Part shown: positions 1 to 6,366 of the stretch, piece after piece
How positions within the stretch are numbered: the stretch's first letter is position 1
Layout of the letters: the number at the start of each line of letters is the position of its first letter
Source of the DNA: Ectopseudomonas composti
GTDB taxonomy: Bacteria; Pseudomonadota; Gammaproteobacteria; Pseudomonadales; Pseudomonadaceae
NCBI GenBank assembly: GCA_946886245.1
Contig: CAMPIF010000231.1
Location: 1-6,925 of the forward strand
DNA length: 6,925 bases
Direction of reading: 5' to 3'
The notes under the pieces: model-generated
What the model saw: only the letters and a program-made list of their open reading frames with translations
Databases searched by the model: none
Told to the model about the DNA's origin: nothing
Translations under genes and position numbers: made by a program

Positions 1-25
1 ACCCTAGGGTGGTTTCATACCGTAG

Positions 26-53
26 GGTGGGCTTTAGCCCACCAGAGCCCACC
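26..53. repeat. Short intergenic hairpin repeat downstream of thyA
   Basis: GGTGGGCT (26-33) pairs perfectly with AGCCCACC (36-43), and a second copy of AGCCCACC follows at 46-53, so two alternative hairpins are possible. TAGGGTGG occurs at 5-12 and again at 23-30, and bases 1-10 form a perfect palindrome (ACCCTAGGGT). The unit GTAGGGTGGGCTTTAGCCCACC is, from memory, a common dispersed intergenic repeat in Pseudomonas. It lies just after the thyA stop and could stop transcription or protect the mRNA 3' end, but no T-run follows the stem on the minus strand, so it is not a classical intrinsic terminator. The window edge may cut the element. Confidence 0.6.
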
Positions 54-63
54 CACTTCCATC

Positions 64-858
64 TCAAACCGCGACCGGCGCCTTGATATGCGGGTGCGCT
101 TCGTAACCGACCAGTTCGAAGTCCTCGAATGTGAAGGCCAGCAGGTCCTTCACCTCGGGGTTGAGCTTCATGGTCGGCAGCGGCAGCGGCTGGCGGGTCA
201 GTTGCAGGTCGGTTTGTTCGATGTGGTTGGCGTACAGGTGGCAGTCGCCGCCGGTCCAGATGAACTCGCCCGGTTGCAGGTCGCAGACCTGCGCCACCAT
301 CAGCGTCAGCAGCGCATAGCTGGCGATGTTGAAGGGCACGCCGAGGAAGATGTCAGCCGAGCGCTGATAGAGCTGGCAGCTGAGCTTGCCGTCGGCCACG
401 TAGAACTGGAACAGCGCGTGGCACGGCGGCAGCGCCATCTGCTCGACCAGCGCCGGGTTCCAGGCCGATACGATCAGGCGACGCGAGTCCGGGTTCTTCC
501 TGATCATCTCGATCAACTTGGCGATCTGGTCGATGGACTCGCCATTGGGCGCCGGCCAGCTGCGCCACTGGTAGCCGTAGACCGGACCGAGGTCGCCGTT
601 CTCGTCGGCCCACTCGTCCCAGATGCTGACGCCGTTGTCCTTGAGGTACTTGATGTTGGTGTCGCCCTGCAGGAACCACAGCAGCTCGTGAATGATCGAG
701 CGCAGGTGGCACTTCTTGGTGGTGACGATGGGGAAGCCATCGGCCAGGTCGAAGCGCATCTGGTAGCCGAACACGCTGTAAGTGCCGGTGCCGGTGCGGT
801 CTTGCTTGAAGGTGCCGTGCTCGCGCACGTGGCGCATCAGGTCGAGGTACTGTTTCAT
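64..858 (-). CDS. thyA: Thymidylate synthase ThyA
   Basis: Makes dTMP from dUMP in the cytoplasm, using 5,10-methylenetetrahydrofolate as one-carbon donor and reductant and releasing dihydrofolate; it is the de novo source of thymidylate. The product is 264 residues, the same length as E. coli ThyA, and residue numbers coincide: R21, the R126-R127 pair, catalytic C146 in the PPCHALFQF motif, R166, D169, N177 in FLGVPFN, and H207/Y209 all sit where dUMP- and folate-binding residues are expected. The ATG at 858 is chosen because it gives MKQYLDL, the family N-terminus, and has AAGGAG seven bases upstream; an open frame continuing to 1386 is only antisense-free reading through lgt. The start overlaps the lgt stop (TGATG), so translation is probably coupled to lgt. 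It is the last gene of the tauE-like > lgt > thyA operon. Nothing appears damaged. Confidence 0.98.
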   Translation of the reverse strand: MKQYLDLMRHVREHGTFKQDRTGTGTYSVFGYQMRFDLADGFPIVTTKKCHLRSIIHELLWFLQGDTNIKYLKDNGVSIWDEWADENGDLGPVYGYQWRSWPAPNGESIDQIAKLIEMIRKNPDSRRLIVSAWNPALVEQMALPPCHALFQFYVADGKLSCQLYQRSADIFLGVPFNIASYALLTLMVAQVCDLQPGEFIWTGGDCHLYANHIEQTDLQLTRQPLPLPTMKLNPEVKDLLAFTFEDFELVGYEAHPHIKAPVAV

Positions 859-1658
859 CAGACGGCTCCTTGTACGGGCTGGCGCTTGTAGGCGTAGGCG
901 ATCAGGCCCAGGCCGGCGAGAATCATCGGTATGCAGAGGACCTGCCCCATGGTCAGCCAGCCCCAGGCCAGGTAGCCCAATTGGGCGTCCGGCACGCGAA
1001 CGAATTCGACGATGAAGCGGAATACACCGTAGCAAGCGGCGAACATGCCGGAAACGGCCATGGTCGGACGCGGTTTGCGCGAGTAGAACCAGAGGATGGT
1101 GAACAGCGCGACGCCTTCCAGGGCGAACTGGTACAGCTGCGACGGGTGGCGCGCCAGCTGCTGCGGGTCGGTGGGGAAGATCATTGCCCAGGGCACGTCG
1201 CTGGCCTTGCCCCAGAGTTCGGCGTTGATGAAGTTGCCAATGCGCCCTGCACCCAGGCCAATGGGCACCAGTGGCGCGATGAAGTCCATCAGTTCGAAGA
1301 AGCTCTTGCCGTTGCGCTTGCCGAACCACCAGGTCGCCAGCATCACCCCGATCAGGCCGCCATGGAAGGACATGCCGCCCTCCCATACCCGCAGGATCTT
1401 CGCCGGTTCGGCGATGTAGGCGGCAAAATCATAGAAAAAGACGTAGCCCAGGCGCCCGCCGAGAATCACCCCCATGGCCACCCAGAACACCAGATCGGAA
1501 AGCTTCTCCTTGTTCCAGGTCGCGTCGAAACGCGCCAGGCGGCGCGAGGCCAGCCACCAGGCACCGCCGATACCGATCAGGTACATCAGGCCGTACCAAT
1601 GGATTTTCAGGGGACCGAGGGCGATGGCCACCGGGTCGATCTGCGGATAAGGCAGCAT
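858..1658 (-). CDS. lgt: Prolipoprotein diacylglyceryl transferase Lgt
   Basis: Inner-membrane enzyme that transfers diacylglycerol from phosphatidylglycerol to the lipobox cysteine of prolipoproteins, the first step of lipoprotein maturation before Lsp and Lnt. The 266-residue product is rich in hydrophobic segments, consistent with the seven-helix Lgt fold. Visible motifs are [11 protein letters not shown] (about residues 94-104, with H99 matching the conserved H103 of E. coli), the family signature [13 protein letters not shown] (138-150), HPSQLYQ (171-177) and RFIVEFVR near 214-221. Length is somewhat shorter than E. coli Lgt (291) and close to Pseudomonas forms. The ATG at 1658 has TAAGGAG six bases upstream. 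That site overlaps the stop codon of the preceding tauE-like gene, and the lgt stop overlaps the thyA start, so all three are probably co-transcribed. lgt next to thyA is conserved in E. coli too. Confidence 0.97.
   Translation of the reverse strand: MLPYPQIDPVAIALGPLKIHWYGLMYLIGIGGAWWLASRRLARFDATWNKEKLSDLVFWVAMGVILGGRLGYVFFYDFAAYIAEPAKILRVWEGGMSFHGGLIGVMLATWWFGKRNGKSFFELMDFIAPLVPIGLGAGRIGNFINAELWGKASDVPWAMIFPTDPQQLARHPSQLYQFALEGVALFTILWFYSRKPRPTMAVSGMFAACYGVFRFIVEFVRVPDAQLGYLAWGWLTMGQVLCIPMILAGLGLIAYAYKRQPVQGAV
866..871 (-). promoter_or_regulatory. Ribosome binding site of thyA inside the lgt 3' end
   Basis: AAGGAG on the minus strand, seven bases before the thyA ATG at 858. It lies within the last codons of lgt, so ribosomes finishing lgt pass over it; together with the TGATG overlap this supports translational coupling and fixes the thyA start. 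Confidence 0.8.
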
Positions 1659-1664
1659 CCAGGA

Positions 1665-1671
1665 CTCCTTA
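1665..1671 (-). promoter_or_regulatory. lgt ribosome binding site overlapping the tauE-like stop codon
   Basis: TAAGGAG on the minus strand: the TAA (1671-1669) ends the upstream permease gene and the same bases form a strong Shine-Dalgarno site six bases before the lgt ATG at 1658. This arrangement points to coupled translation of the two genes. Confidence 0.8.
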
Positions 1672-2451
1672 AATGAAAAAACTCAGGCCCACGCTGAACA
1701 GCAGCAGGGCGAACAGACGCTTGAGCAACGGTGGCGACAGGCGATGAGCCAGGCGCGCACCAAAACGGGCAAAGAACATGCTGGTCAGGGCGATGCCCAG
1801 CAGGGCCGGGAGATACACGAAACCGACGCTCCATTGCGGCAGATTCGGATTCCCCCAGCCGGTAACCATGAAACTCAGCGCGCCGGCGATGGCGATCGGC
1901 AAACCACAGGCCGCCGAAGTTGCCACCGCTTGCTGGATCGGCACGCTGCGCCAGACCAGAAAGGGCACGGTCAGCGAACCACCGCCAATCCCGAAGATCG
2001 CCGACGCCCAGCCGATCACCCCGCCGGCCATCGTCAGCGTCGGCTTGCCTGGGACACCGAGACTGGCCTTGGGTTTCAGGTCCAGCGCCATCTGCGCGGC
2101 AACGATGATGGCGAACGTACCGATGATCTTCTGCAGCAGCGGCCCCTGGATCAGCGACGCCGTCATCGCCCCCAGCGCGGCACCGAGCACAATGCCCAGG
2201 GTCAACCAGCGAAACAGCGGCCAGCGCACCGCGCCCTTGCGATGGTGCTCGAGCAGCGAATTGATCGAGGTAAAGACGATGGTCGCCAGGGACGTTCCCA
2301 CTGCCAGGTGAGTGAGGATTTCCGTTGCCATGCCCTGGGCGGTGAAGCTCAGCACCAGCACCGGCACGATGATCAGACCGCCGCCCACGCCGAACAGACC
2401 CGCCAGCATACCGGCAGCCGAACCCAGCACCAGGTAGAGCAGCAGTTCCAT
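1669..2451 (-). CDS. TauE/SafE family membrane protein (predicted anion exporter)
   Basis: Predicted eight-helix inner-membrane permease of the TauE/SafE family (formerly DUF81), whose studied members move sulfite, sulfoacetate or related small organosulfur anions. The substrate here cannot be read from sequence. The 260-residue product shows the family's internal duplication: [13 protein letters not shown] (18-30) is echoed by [13 protein letters not shown] (151-163), and AVGTSLA (50-56) by [11 protein letters not shown] (175-185). The start is set at ATG 2451 because a G-rich Shine-Dalgarno (GGGGGGTG, one change from GGAGGTG) precedes it by five bases and the product begins directly with helix 1. 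An in-frame ATG at 2478 would add nine residues but lacks any ribosome site. It is the first gene of the operon with lgt and thyA. A functional link to lipoprotein or thymidylate synthesis is not evident. Confidence 0.9.
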   Translation of the reverse strand: MELLLYLVLGSAAGMLAGLFGVGGGLIIVPVLVLSFTAQGMATEILTHLAVGTSLATIVFTSINSLLEHHRKGAVRWPLFRWLTLGIVLGAALGAMTASLIQGPLLQKIIGTFAIIVAAQMALDLKPKASLGVPGKPTLTMAGGVIGWASAIFGIGGGSLTVPFLVWRSVPIQQAVATSAACGLPIAIAGALSFMVTGWGNPNLPQWSVGFVYLPALLGIALTSMFFARFGARLAHRLSPPLLKRLFALLLFSVGLSFFI

Positions 2452-2454
2452 CGA

Positions 2455-2462
2455 CACCCCCC
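2455..2462 (-). promoter_or_regulatory. Start-deciding ribosome binding site of the tauE-like gene
   Basis: The minus strand reads GGGGGGTG across 2462-2455, three bases from the ATG at 2451 (five from the end of the G-run). It is one mismatch from the GGAGGTG anti-SD complement. No comparable site precedes the longer alternative ATG at 2478, so this favours the shorter product. Confidence 0.55.
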
Positions 2463-2523
2463 AAAAACAAAGCGGCATGGTAGCGGAAATGCCCCCTCAA
2501 CGGCACACGGATCGACGGAACGG

Positions 2524-2552
2524 TTGCCGCCTGCGGCTCAGCTCGCTAGCCT
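2524..2552 (+). promoter_or_regulatory. Weak sigma-70-like promoter candidate for the NRDE gene
   Basis: TTGCCG (2524-2529, 4 of 6 to consensus) and TAGCCT (2547-2552, 3 of 6) are separated by 17 bases and end 28 bases before the ATG at 2581. The match is poor, and GC-rich Pseudomonas promoters are hard to call by eye. I saw no convincing minus-strand promoter for the tauE-like operon in the same 129-bp divergent gap. The gap also holds a small GCCG/CGGC inverted repeat (2526-2537) overlapping this candidate. Confidence 0.2.
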
Positions 2553-2580
2553 GCAAGACTCCGTCAGTGGAGCAATACGC

Positions 2581-3324
2581 ATGTGCCTGATCGTCTTCGC
2601 CTGGCAGCCCGAAAGCCCGACGGTGCTGCGCCTGGCGGCCAATCGCGACGAGTTCTATGCGCGCCCCAGCGCAGCACTGAGCCAATGGCCGGATGCACCT
2701 GGCGTATTCGCCGGTCGCGACCTGCAGGCTGGGGGCACCTGGCTCGGCGTCACCGCGCAAGGCCGCTTCGCGGCACTGACCAATATCCGCGACCCCGGGC
2801 AAAAAGCCGGCACGCGTTCACGCGGCGCGCTGACGGCCGACTACCTGCTGGGCCAGGAGTCGGCACCGGTCTATCTCGACAGGATCATGCGCGACGCTGA
2901 AGAGCACGCTGGTTTCAACCTGCTTGTGGGCGACCGCCATCAGCTCTGGCATTTCAACTCGCAGGAAGGCCGGCCTCGACAATTGCAGAGCGGCATCTAC
3001 GGCATGTCCAACGCCAGCCTCGACACGCCCTGGCCGAAACTGCTGCGTGCCAGAAGTGCCCTGCGCGATAGCGTCGAGCACGGGGATGAAGCGCTACTGG
3101 AGCTGCTGAGCGACACAAGCCTGCCGGCCGATCACCTGCTGCCGGACACCGGCGTCGGGCTGGCGACGGAGCGCGTACTGTCGAGTATTTTCATTACCAC
3201 GGCGGCCTATGGCACCCGCGCCAGCACGGTGCTGAACCTTGGCCGGGATGGGCGCTGGAATATCACCGAGCGCAGCTTCGGCCCGCAGGGTGCCCTGTTG
3301 GGCGAGGTCGCCTTGCGTGGGTAG
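2581..3324 (+). CDS. NRDE family protein (TANGO2-like, putative Ntn-hydrolase fold)
   Basis: A 247-residue soluble protein of the NRDE/TANGO2 family. Diagnostic features are the MCLIVFAW N-terminus with Cys at position 2, the name-giving NRDEFYARP (21-29), GGTWLG (51-56), the ALTN block (65-68), GIYGMSN (138-144) and a C-terminal SSIFI...YGTRAST block (201-216). No signal peptide or membrane helix is seen. The family resembles N-terminal-nucleophile hydrolases, so Met removal could expose Cys2 as a nucleophile; this is inference from family architecture. Animal TANGO2 has been tied to haem and lipid handling, but bacterial members have no firm function that I know. ATG 2581 is chosen for the conserved Met-Cys start and a GTGGAG site (2567-2572) eight bases upstream. 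The frame stays open leftward to 1744, but that stretch is antisense to the permease gene. It is a single gene, divergent from tauE-like and convergent with ptsP. Confidence 0.92.
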   Translation: MCLIVFAWQPESPTVLRLAANRDEFYARPSAALSQWPDAPGVFAGRDLQAGGTWLGVTAQGRFAALTNIRDPGQKAGTRSRGALTADYLLGQESAPVYLDRIMRDAEEHAGFNLLVGDRHQLWHFNSQEGRPRQLQSGIYGMSNASLDTPWPKLLRARSALRDSVEHGDEALLELLSDTSLPADHLLPDTGVGLATERVLSSIFITTAAYGTRASTVLNLGRDGRWNITERSFGPQGALLGEVALRG

Positions 3325-3377
3325 CCCGGATGCAATCCGGCAATAGAGAGCGCCGTTGTCCCGGATTGCATCCGGGC
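3324..3377. repeat. 17-bp perfect inverted repeat, possible bidirectional terminator
   Basis: GCCCGGATGCAATCCGG (3324-3340) and its exact reverse complement CCGGATTGCATCCGGGC (3361-3377) flank a 20-base loop. The left arm begins on the last base of the NRDE stop codon. The motif (TAGCCCGGATGCAATCCGGG) is, from memory, a dispersed intergenic repeat of several Pseudomonas lineages. A 17-bp GC-rich stem between convergent genes could end or stabilise transcripts from both sides, but neither strand has a T-run after the stem, so a Rho-independent terminator is not shown. Confidence 0.75.
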
Positions 3378-3384
3378 CAGGAAA

Positions 3385-3437
3385 CTGCTCGCGAATCTTG
3401 GCGGCGCGAAAGCTTCGCGAGCAGAGCTCGCTCCTAC
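3385..3437. repeat. Pseudomonas REP-type palindromic element
   Basis: CTGCTCGCGAA (3385-3395) pairs perfectly with TTCGCGAGCAG (3414-3424) around an 18-base loop. The right arm overlaps a second, tighter hairpin, GCGAGC-AGA-GCTCGC (3417-3431), followed by TCCTACA. Read on the minus strand this is TGTAGGAGCGAGCTCTGCTCGCGAA, the typical shape of Pseudomonas REP elements mobilised by RAYT (TnpA-REP) transposases; no such transposase is in the window. On the minus strand the long stem is followed by only TTT, so it might weakly terminate ptsP. The remainder of the 120-bp gap has no ORF. Confidence 0.75.
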
Positions 3438-3444
3438 AGACGAA

Positions 3445-5724
3445 TCAGGCCTGGATATTGGACGCCGGATTGATCACCCGACCGAGCCCCAGGTTGCGCA
3501 GTGCCAGGTGCAGGGTGCTGTAGATCAGGTGCGGGTTGTCCATGGTCATCACCTGGCCGAGCAGTTCCTTGGCCTTGCTCTGGGTGACCTGACGCAACAG
3601 CCATTTCACCTTGGGCAGGTTGGTGGCGTTCATCGACAGCGAATCGAAGCCCATCGCCAGCAGCAGCACGGCAGCCGCCGGGTCACCGGCCATCTCGCCG
3701 CAGATGCTCACTGGCTTGCCTTCGAGATGCGCGTCGTTGACCACCTTCTGCAAGGCCTGCAGCACTGCCGGGTGGAGGAAGTCGTAGAGATCCGCCACGC
3801 GCGGGTTGTTGCGGTCGACCGCCAGCAGGTATTGGGTCAGGTCATTGGAACCGACCGAGAGGAAGTCCACCTGGCGCGCCAGTTCACGGGTCTGATAGAC
3901 GGCTGCCGGGATCTCGATCATCACGCCAATGGGCGGCAACGGCACATCGGTGCCTTCGTCACGCACCTCGCCCCAGGCACGGTGAATCAGGTGCAGTGCC
4001 TCTTCCAGCTCCTGCGTGCCGGAAATCATCGGCAGCAGGATGCGCAGGTTGTCCAGCCCCTCGCTGGCCTTGAGCATGGCGCGGGTCTGCACCAGAAAGA
4101 TTTCCGGGTGATCGAGGGTCACGCGAATGCCGCGCCAGCCCAGGAAGGGATTCTCTTCCTTGATCGGGAAGTAGGACAGCGACTTGTCGCCGCCGATATC
4201 CAGGGTGCGCATGGTCACCGGCAGCGGGTGGAAGGCCTGCAGCTGCTCGCGATAGGTGGCGAGCTGTTCCTTCTCGCTGGGGAAGCGCTCATTGATCATG
4301 AACGGCACTTCGGTACGGTACAGGCCGACGCCCTCGGCGCCACGTTGCTGAGCCCGCGCAACATCGGCGAGCAGACCGGTGTTGACCCACAGCGGCATGC
4401 GGTGACCGTCGAGGGTCTCGCAGGGCAACGCGCGCAGGGCGTCGAGCCCTTCGGTGAGCTGGCGCTCCTCCTCGACCACTTCGGCGTACTGCTTGCTCAG
4501 CAGCTCGCTGGGGTTGGTGAAGACTTCGCCGTGATAGCCATCGACGATCAGCTTGATGCCGTCGATCTTCGAATACGGCAGGTCGACCACGCCCATGACC
4601 GTGGGAATACCCATGGCGCGGGCGAAAATCGCCACGTGGGAGTTGCCCGAACCGGTCACCGAGATCAGGCCGACCAGCTTGCCTTCCGGTACTTCGCCGA
4701 GCATCGCCGGCGATAGCTCCTCGCTGACCAGGATGGTGTTATCCGGATAGACCAGCGTGGTCTTGCGTTCTTCCTGCAGGTAGGCGAGCAGGCGCCGGCC
4801 GAGGTCGCGCACATCGGAGGCGCGCTCGCGCAGGTAAGCGTCATCCATCAGCTCGAAACGATTGACGTGATCGAGCACCACCTGGCGCAAGGCGCCCTGT
4901 GCCCACTGGCCGGTACGGATGACCTTGCGCACCTCGTTACCCAGTGCGGCGTCCTCGAGCATCATCAGGTAGACGTCGAACAGCGCGCGCTCTTCCTTGC
5001 GTAGCTGAGTGGCGAGCTTCTCGGACAGCTCCTGCATGTCCTCGCGCACCCAGCCCAATGCCTTGTCGAACAGCTCCAGCTCGGCCGCGATGTCATCGAC
5101 ACTGCGGTCTGGAACTACATTCAAATCGGCCGGGGGCAGCACCACGACAGCGGTACCGACCGCTGCCCCCGGCGCACCCGGCACGCCGACGAATTTGGCC
5201 TCCTGCACGCCCTTGCCCTGGCGACCGAGCCCCCGAATCGAACCAGTCGCCTCGGCATGGGCGATAACGCCAGCGAGCTGCGCGCTCATGGTGACCAGGA
5301 AGGCTTCCTCGCCTTCGTCGAACTGGCGGCGCTCCTTCTGCTGCACCACCAGAACGCCCATCACCCGCCGGTGGTGGATGATCGGCGCACCGAGGAAGGA
5401 GGCATAGCGTTCCTCGCCGGTCTCGGCGAAGTAGCGGTAGCGGGGATGGCTGGCGGCATCTTCGAGGTTCAGCGGTTCTTCACGGCTACCGACCAGGCCA
5501 ACCAGACCTTCGCTGGGTGCCATGCTGACCTTGCCGATGGAGCGCTTGTTGAGACCGTCGGTGGCCATCAGCACGAAGCGATTGGTTTCCGGATCGAGCA
5601 GGTAGACCGAGCAGACCTGGCTGCCCATCGCTTCCTTGACCCGCTGCACGATGATCGACAGCGCCGCCTTGAGATCCTTGGCGGCGTTTACTTCCTGGAC
5701 GATCTTGCGCAGCGTATTGAGCAT
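3445..5724 (-). CDS. ptsP: Phosphoenolpyruvate-protein phosphotransferase PtsP (enzyme I-Ntr)
   Basis: First enzyme of the nitrogen phosphotransferase system: it autophosphorylates on His from phosphoenolpyruvate and passes the phosphate to the HPr-like NPr (PtsO), then to PtsN, a regulatory rather than sugar-transport cascade. The 759-residue cytoplasmic protein has an N-terminal GAF sensor domain (about 1-165), the NPr-binding/phospho-His part (about 175-400) with active-site H363 in TGSGNSHVAIFARAMGIP, and the C-terminal PEP-binding TIM barrel (about 430-750) with EGVGLYRTE (464-472), VGSNDLTQYLLAVDRN (624-639) and the general-acid C675 in ICGEMAGDP. Family studies implicate the GAF domain in sensing nitrogen status (glutamine). 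The MLNTLRKIVQEV start matches E. coli PtsP, though its Shine-Dalgarno is weak. It begins 18 bases after rppH and probably shares its transcript. ptsO and ptsN are not in this window. It ends facing the NRDE gene. Confidence 0.98.
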   Translation of the reverse strand: MLNTLRKIVQEVNAAKDLKAALSIIVQRVKEAMGSQVCSVYLLDPETNRFVLMATDGLNKRSIGKVSMAPSEGLVGLVGSREEPLNLEDAASHPRYRYFAETGEERYASFLGAPIIHHRRVMGVLVVQQKERRQFDEGEEAFLVTMSAQLAGVIAHAEATGSIRGLGRQGKGVQEAKFVGVPGAPGAAVGTAVVVLPPADLNVVPDRSVDDIAAELELFDKALGWVREDMQELSEKLATQLRKEERALFDVYLMMLEDAALGNEVRKVIRTGQWAQGALRQVVLDHVNRFELMDDAYLRERASDVRDLGRRLLAYLQEERKTTLVYPDNTILVSEELSPAMLGEVPEGKLVGLISVTGSGNSHVAIFARAMGIPTVMGVVDLPYSKIDGIKLIVDGYHGEVFTNPSELLSKQYAEVVEEERQLTEGLDALRALPCETLDGHRMPLWVNTGLLADVARAQQRGAEGVGLYRTEVPFMINERFPSEKEQLATYREQLQAFHPLPVTMRTLDIGGDKSLSYFPIKEENPFLGWRGIRVTLDHPEIFLVQTRAMLKASEGLDNLRILLPMISGTQELEEALHLIHRAWGEVRDEGTDVPLPPIGVMIEIPAAVYQTRELARQVDFLSVGSNDLTQYLLAVDRNNPRVADLYDFLHPAVLQALQKVVNDAHLEGKPVSICGEMAGDPAAAVLLLAMGFDSLSMNATNLPKVKWLLRQVTQSKAKELLGQVMTMDNPHLIYSTLHLALRNLGLGRVINPASNIQA

Positions 5725-5742
5725 GCTCGATTGGGGTCCGTA

Positions 5743-6222
5743 TCAGTCGCGCACTATCAGGCGCGGGGCAAGTTCCTTGAGCGCGCGGCGATAGACCTCG
5801 CGCTTGAATGTGACCACCTGGCCCAGCGGGTACCAGTAGCTGACCCAGCGCCAGCCATCGAATTCGGGCTTGCCGGTCAGGTCCATGCGTACGCGATCTT
5901 CCGCCCCCGTCAGGCGCAGCAGAAACCACTTCTGCTTCTGCCCGATGCACAGCGGCTGGCTGTGCGTGCGCACCAGACGCTGCGGCAGACGATAACGCAA
6001 CCAGCCACGGGTGCAGGCGAGGATATTCACATCCTGCTCTTCGAGCCCGACCTCTTCATTCAGTTCACGGTAAAGCGCCTCTTCCGGCGATTCACGATCA
6101 TTGATGCCACCCTGGGGAAACTGCCACGCATCCTGGTTGATACGCCTGGCCCAGAGCACCTGGCCGACATCATTGGTCAGGATGATGCCGACATTCGGGC
6201 GGAAACCATCAGAATCGATCAC
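5743..6222 (-). CDS. rppH: RNA pyrophosphohydrolase RppH (Nudix hydrolase)
   Basis: Removes pyrophosphate (or phosphate, from diphosphorylated ends) from the 5' end of mRNAs, which exposes transcripts to RNase E-dependent decay. The product is a single Nudix domain of 159 residues. The Nudix box is complete: G38, E44, R52-E53-L54, E56-E57, G59-L60 in the spacing GX5EX7[18 protein letters not shown] (33-41) and the C-terminal [10 protein letters not shown] block are typical of RppH. The start is placed at GTG 6222, giving (M)[11 protein letters not shown], the N-terminus of Pseudomonas and E. coli RppH, with CGAGG about nine bases upstream; an in-frame ATG at 6255 would add eleven residues not expected in the family. 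rppH > ptsP is a conserved pair also present in E. coli, separated here by 18 bases. It is divergent from the HAD gene. Confidence 0.96.
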   Translation of the reverse strand: MIDSDGFRPNVGIILTNDVGQVLWARRINQDAWQFPQGGINDRESPEEALYRELNEEVGLEEQDVNILACTRGWLRYRLPQRLVRTHSQPLCIGQKQKWFLLRLTGAEDRVRMDLTGKPEFDGWRWVSYWYPLGQVVTFKREVYRRALKELAPRLIVRD

Positions 6223-6253
6223 GGCAAGCAACCTCGTACACGCAAGTTCCGGC

Positions 6254-6283
6254 ATTGTTCCACAAAGCCGGCGACAGCAGCAA
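6254..6283 (-). promoter_or_regulatory. Weak sigma-70-like promoter candidate for rppH-ptsP
   Basis: On the minus strand, TTGCTG (6283-6278) and AACAAT (6259-6254, 4 of 6 to TATAAT) are 18 bases apart. Transcription would begin near 6247-6244, downstream of the ATG at 6255 and about 22-25 bases before the GTG at 6222, which fits the GTG start. The -35 is poor, so this is tentative. Confidence 0.25.
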
Positions 6284-6301
6284 CGCGGGTTTAGGCGCTG
6301 T

Positions 6302-6329
6302 TTGAAAGCCCCGGCAAAGCGGCTATTCT
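6302..6329 (+). promoter_or_regulatory. Sigma-70 promoter of the HAD phosphatase gene
   Basis: TTGAAA (6302-6307, 5 of 6 to TTGACA) and TATTCT (6324-6329, 4 of 6 to TATAAT) lie 16 bases apart. Transcription would start around 6336, leaving a leader of about 30 bases that contains the ribosome site AGG (6355-6357), nine bases before the GTG. This is the best promoter match in the window. Confidence 0.5.
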
Positions 6330-6366
6330 GGCGCGCCTTCCCTTACTACAGAACAGGTAACGAACC

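Noticed and set aside
26..43. Rho-independent terminator of thyA
   Set aside because: The stem is good but no T-run follows on the minus strand, so I list it only as a repeat.
88..891. 267-residue open frame on the plus strand
   Set aside because: Antisense to thyA; Val/Leu/Gln-rich composition and no motif, as expected of a shadow frame.
859..1386. Upstream extension of thyA to give a 440-residue minus-strand protein
   Set aside because: It overlaps lgt in another frame. The thyA family start at 858 has a Shine-Dalgarno and gives exactly the 264-residue family length.
870..1676. 268-residue open frame on the plus strand
   Set aside because: Antisense to lgt, whose family signature is complete; no independent support.
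1607..2506. 299-residue minus-strand frame overlapping the permease
   Set aside because: It is offset from the TauE/SafE frame, lacks hydrophobic periodicity and is Arg/Gly-rich, so it is a shadow.
1744..2580. Plus-strand open frame that runs into the NRDE gene and would give a 526-residue protein
   Set aside because: The added part is antisense to the well-supported permease gene, has low-complexity Arg/Gln/His-rich composition typical of GC-rich shadow frames, and the NRDE family begins at Met-Cys with its own ribosome site at 2567-2572.
3508..4716. 402-residue open frame on the plus strand
   Set aside because: It lies wholly antisense within ptsP, whose catalytic motifs are intact; the product is His/Gln/Val-rich with no recognisable domain.
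5257..6294. 345-residue open frame on the plus strand
   Set aside because: It is antisense to the start of ptsP and all of rppH, and its translation shows no family motif.
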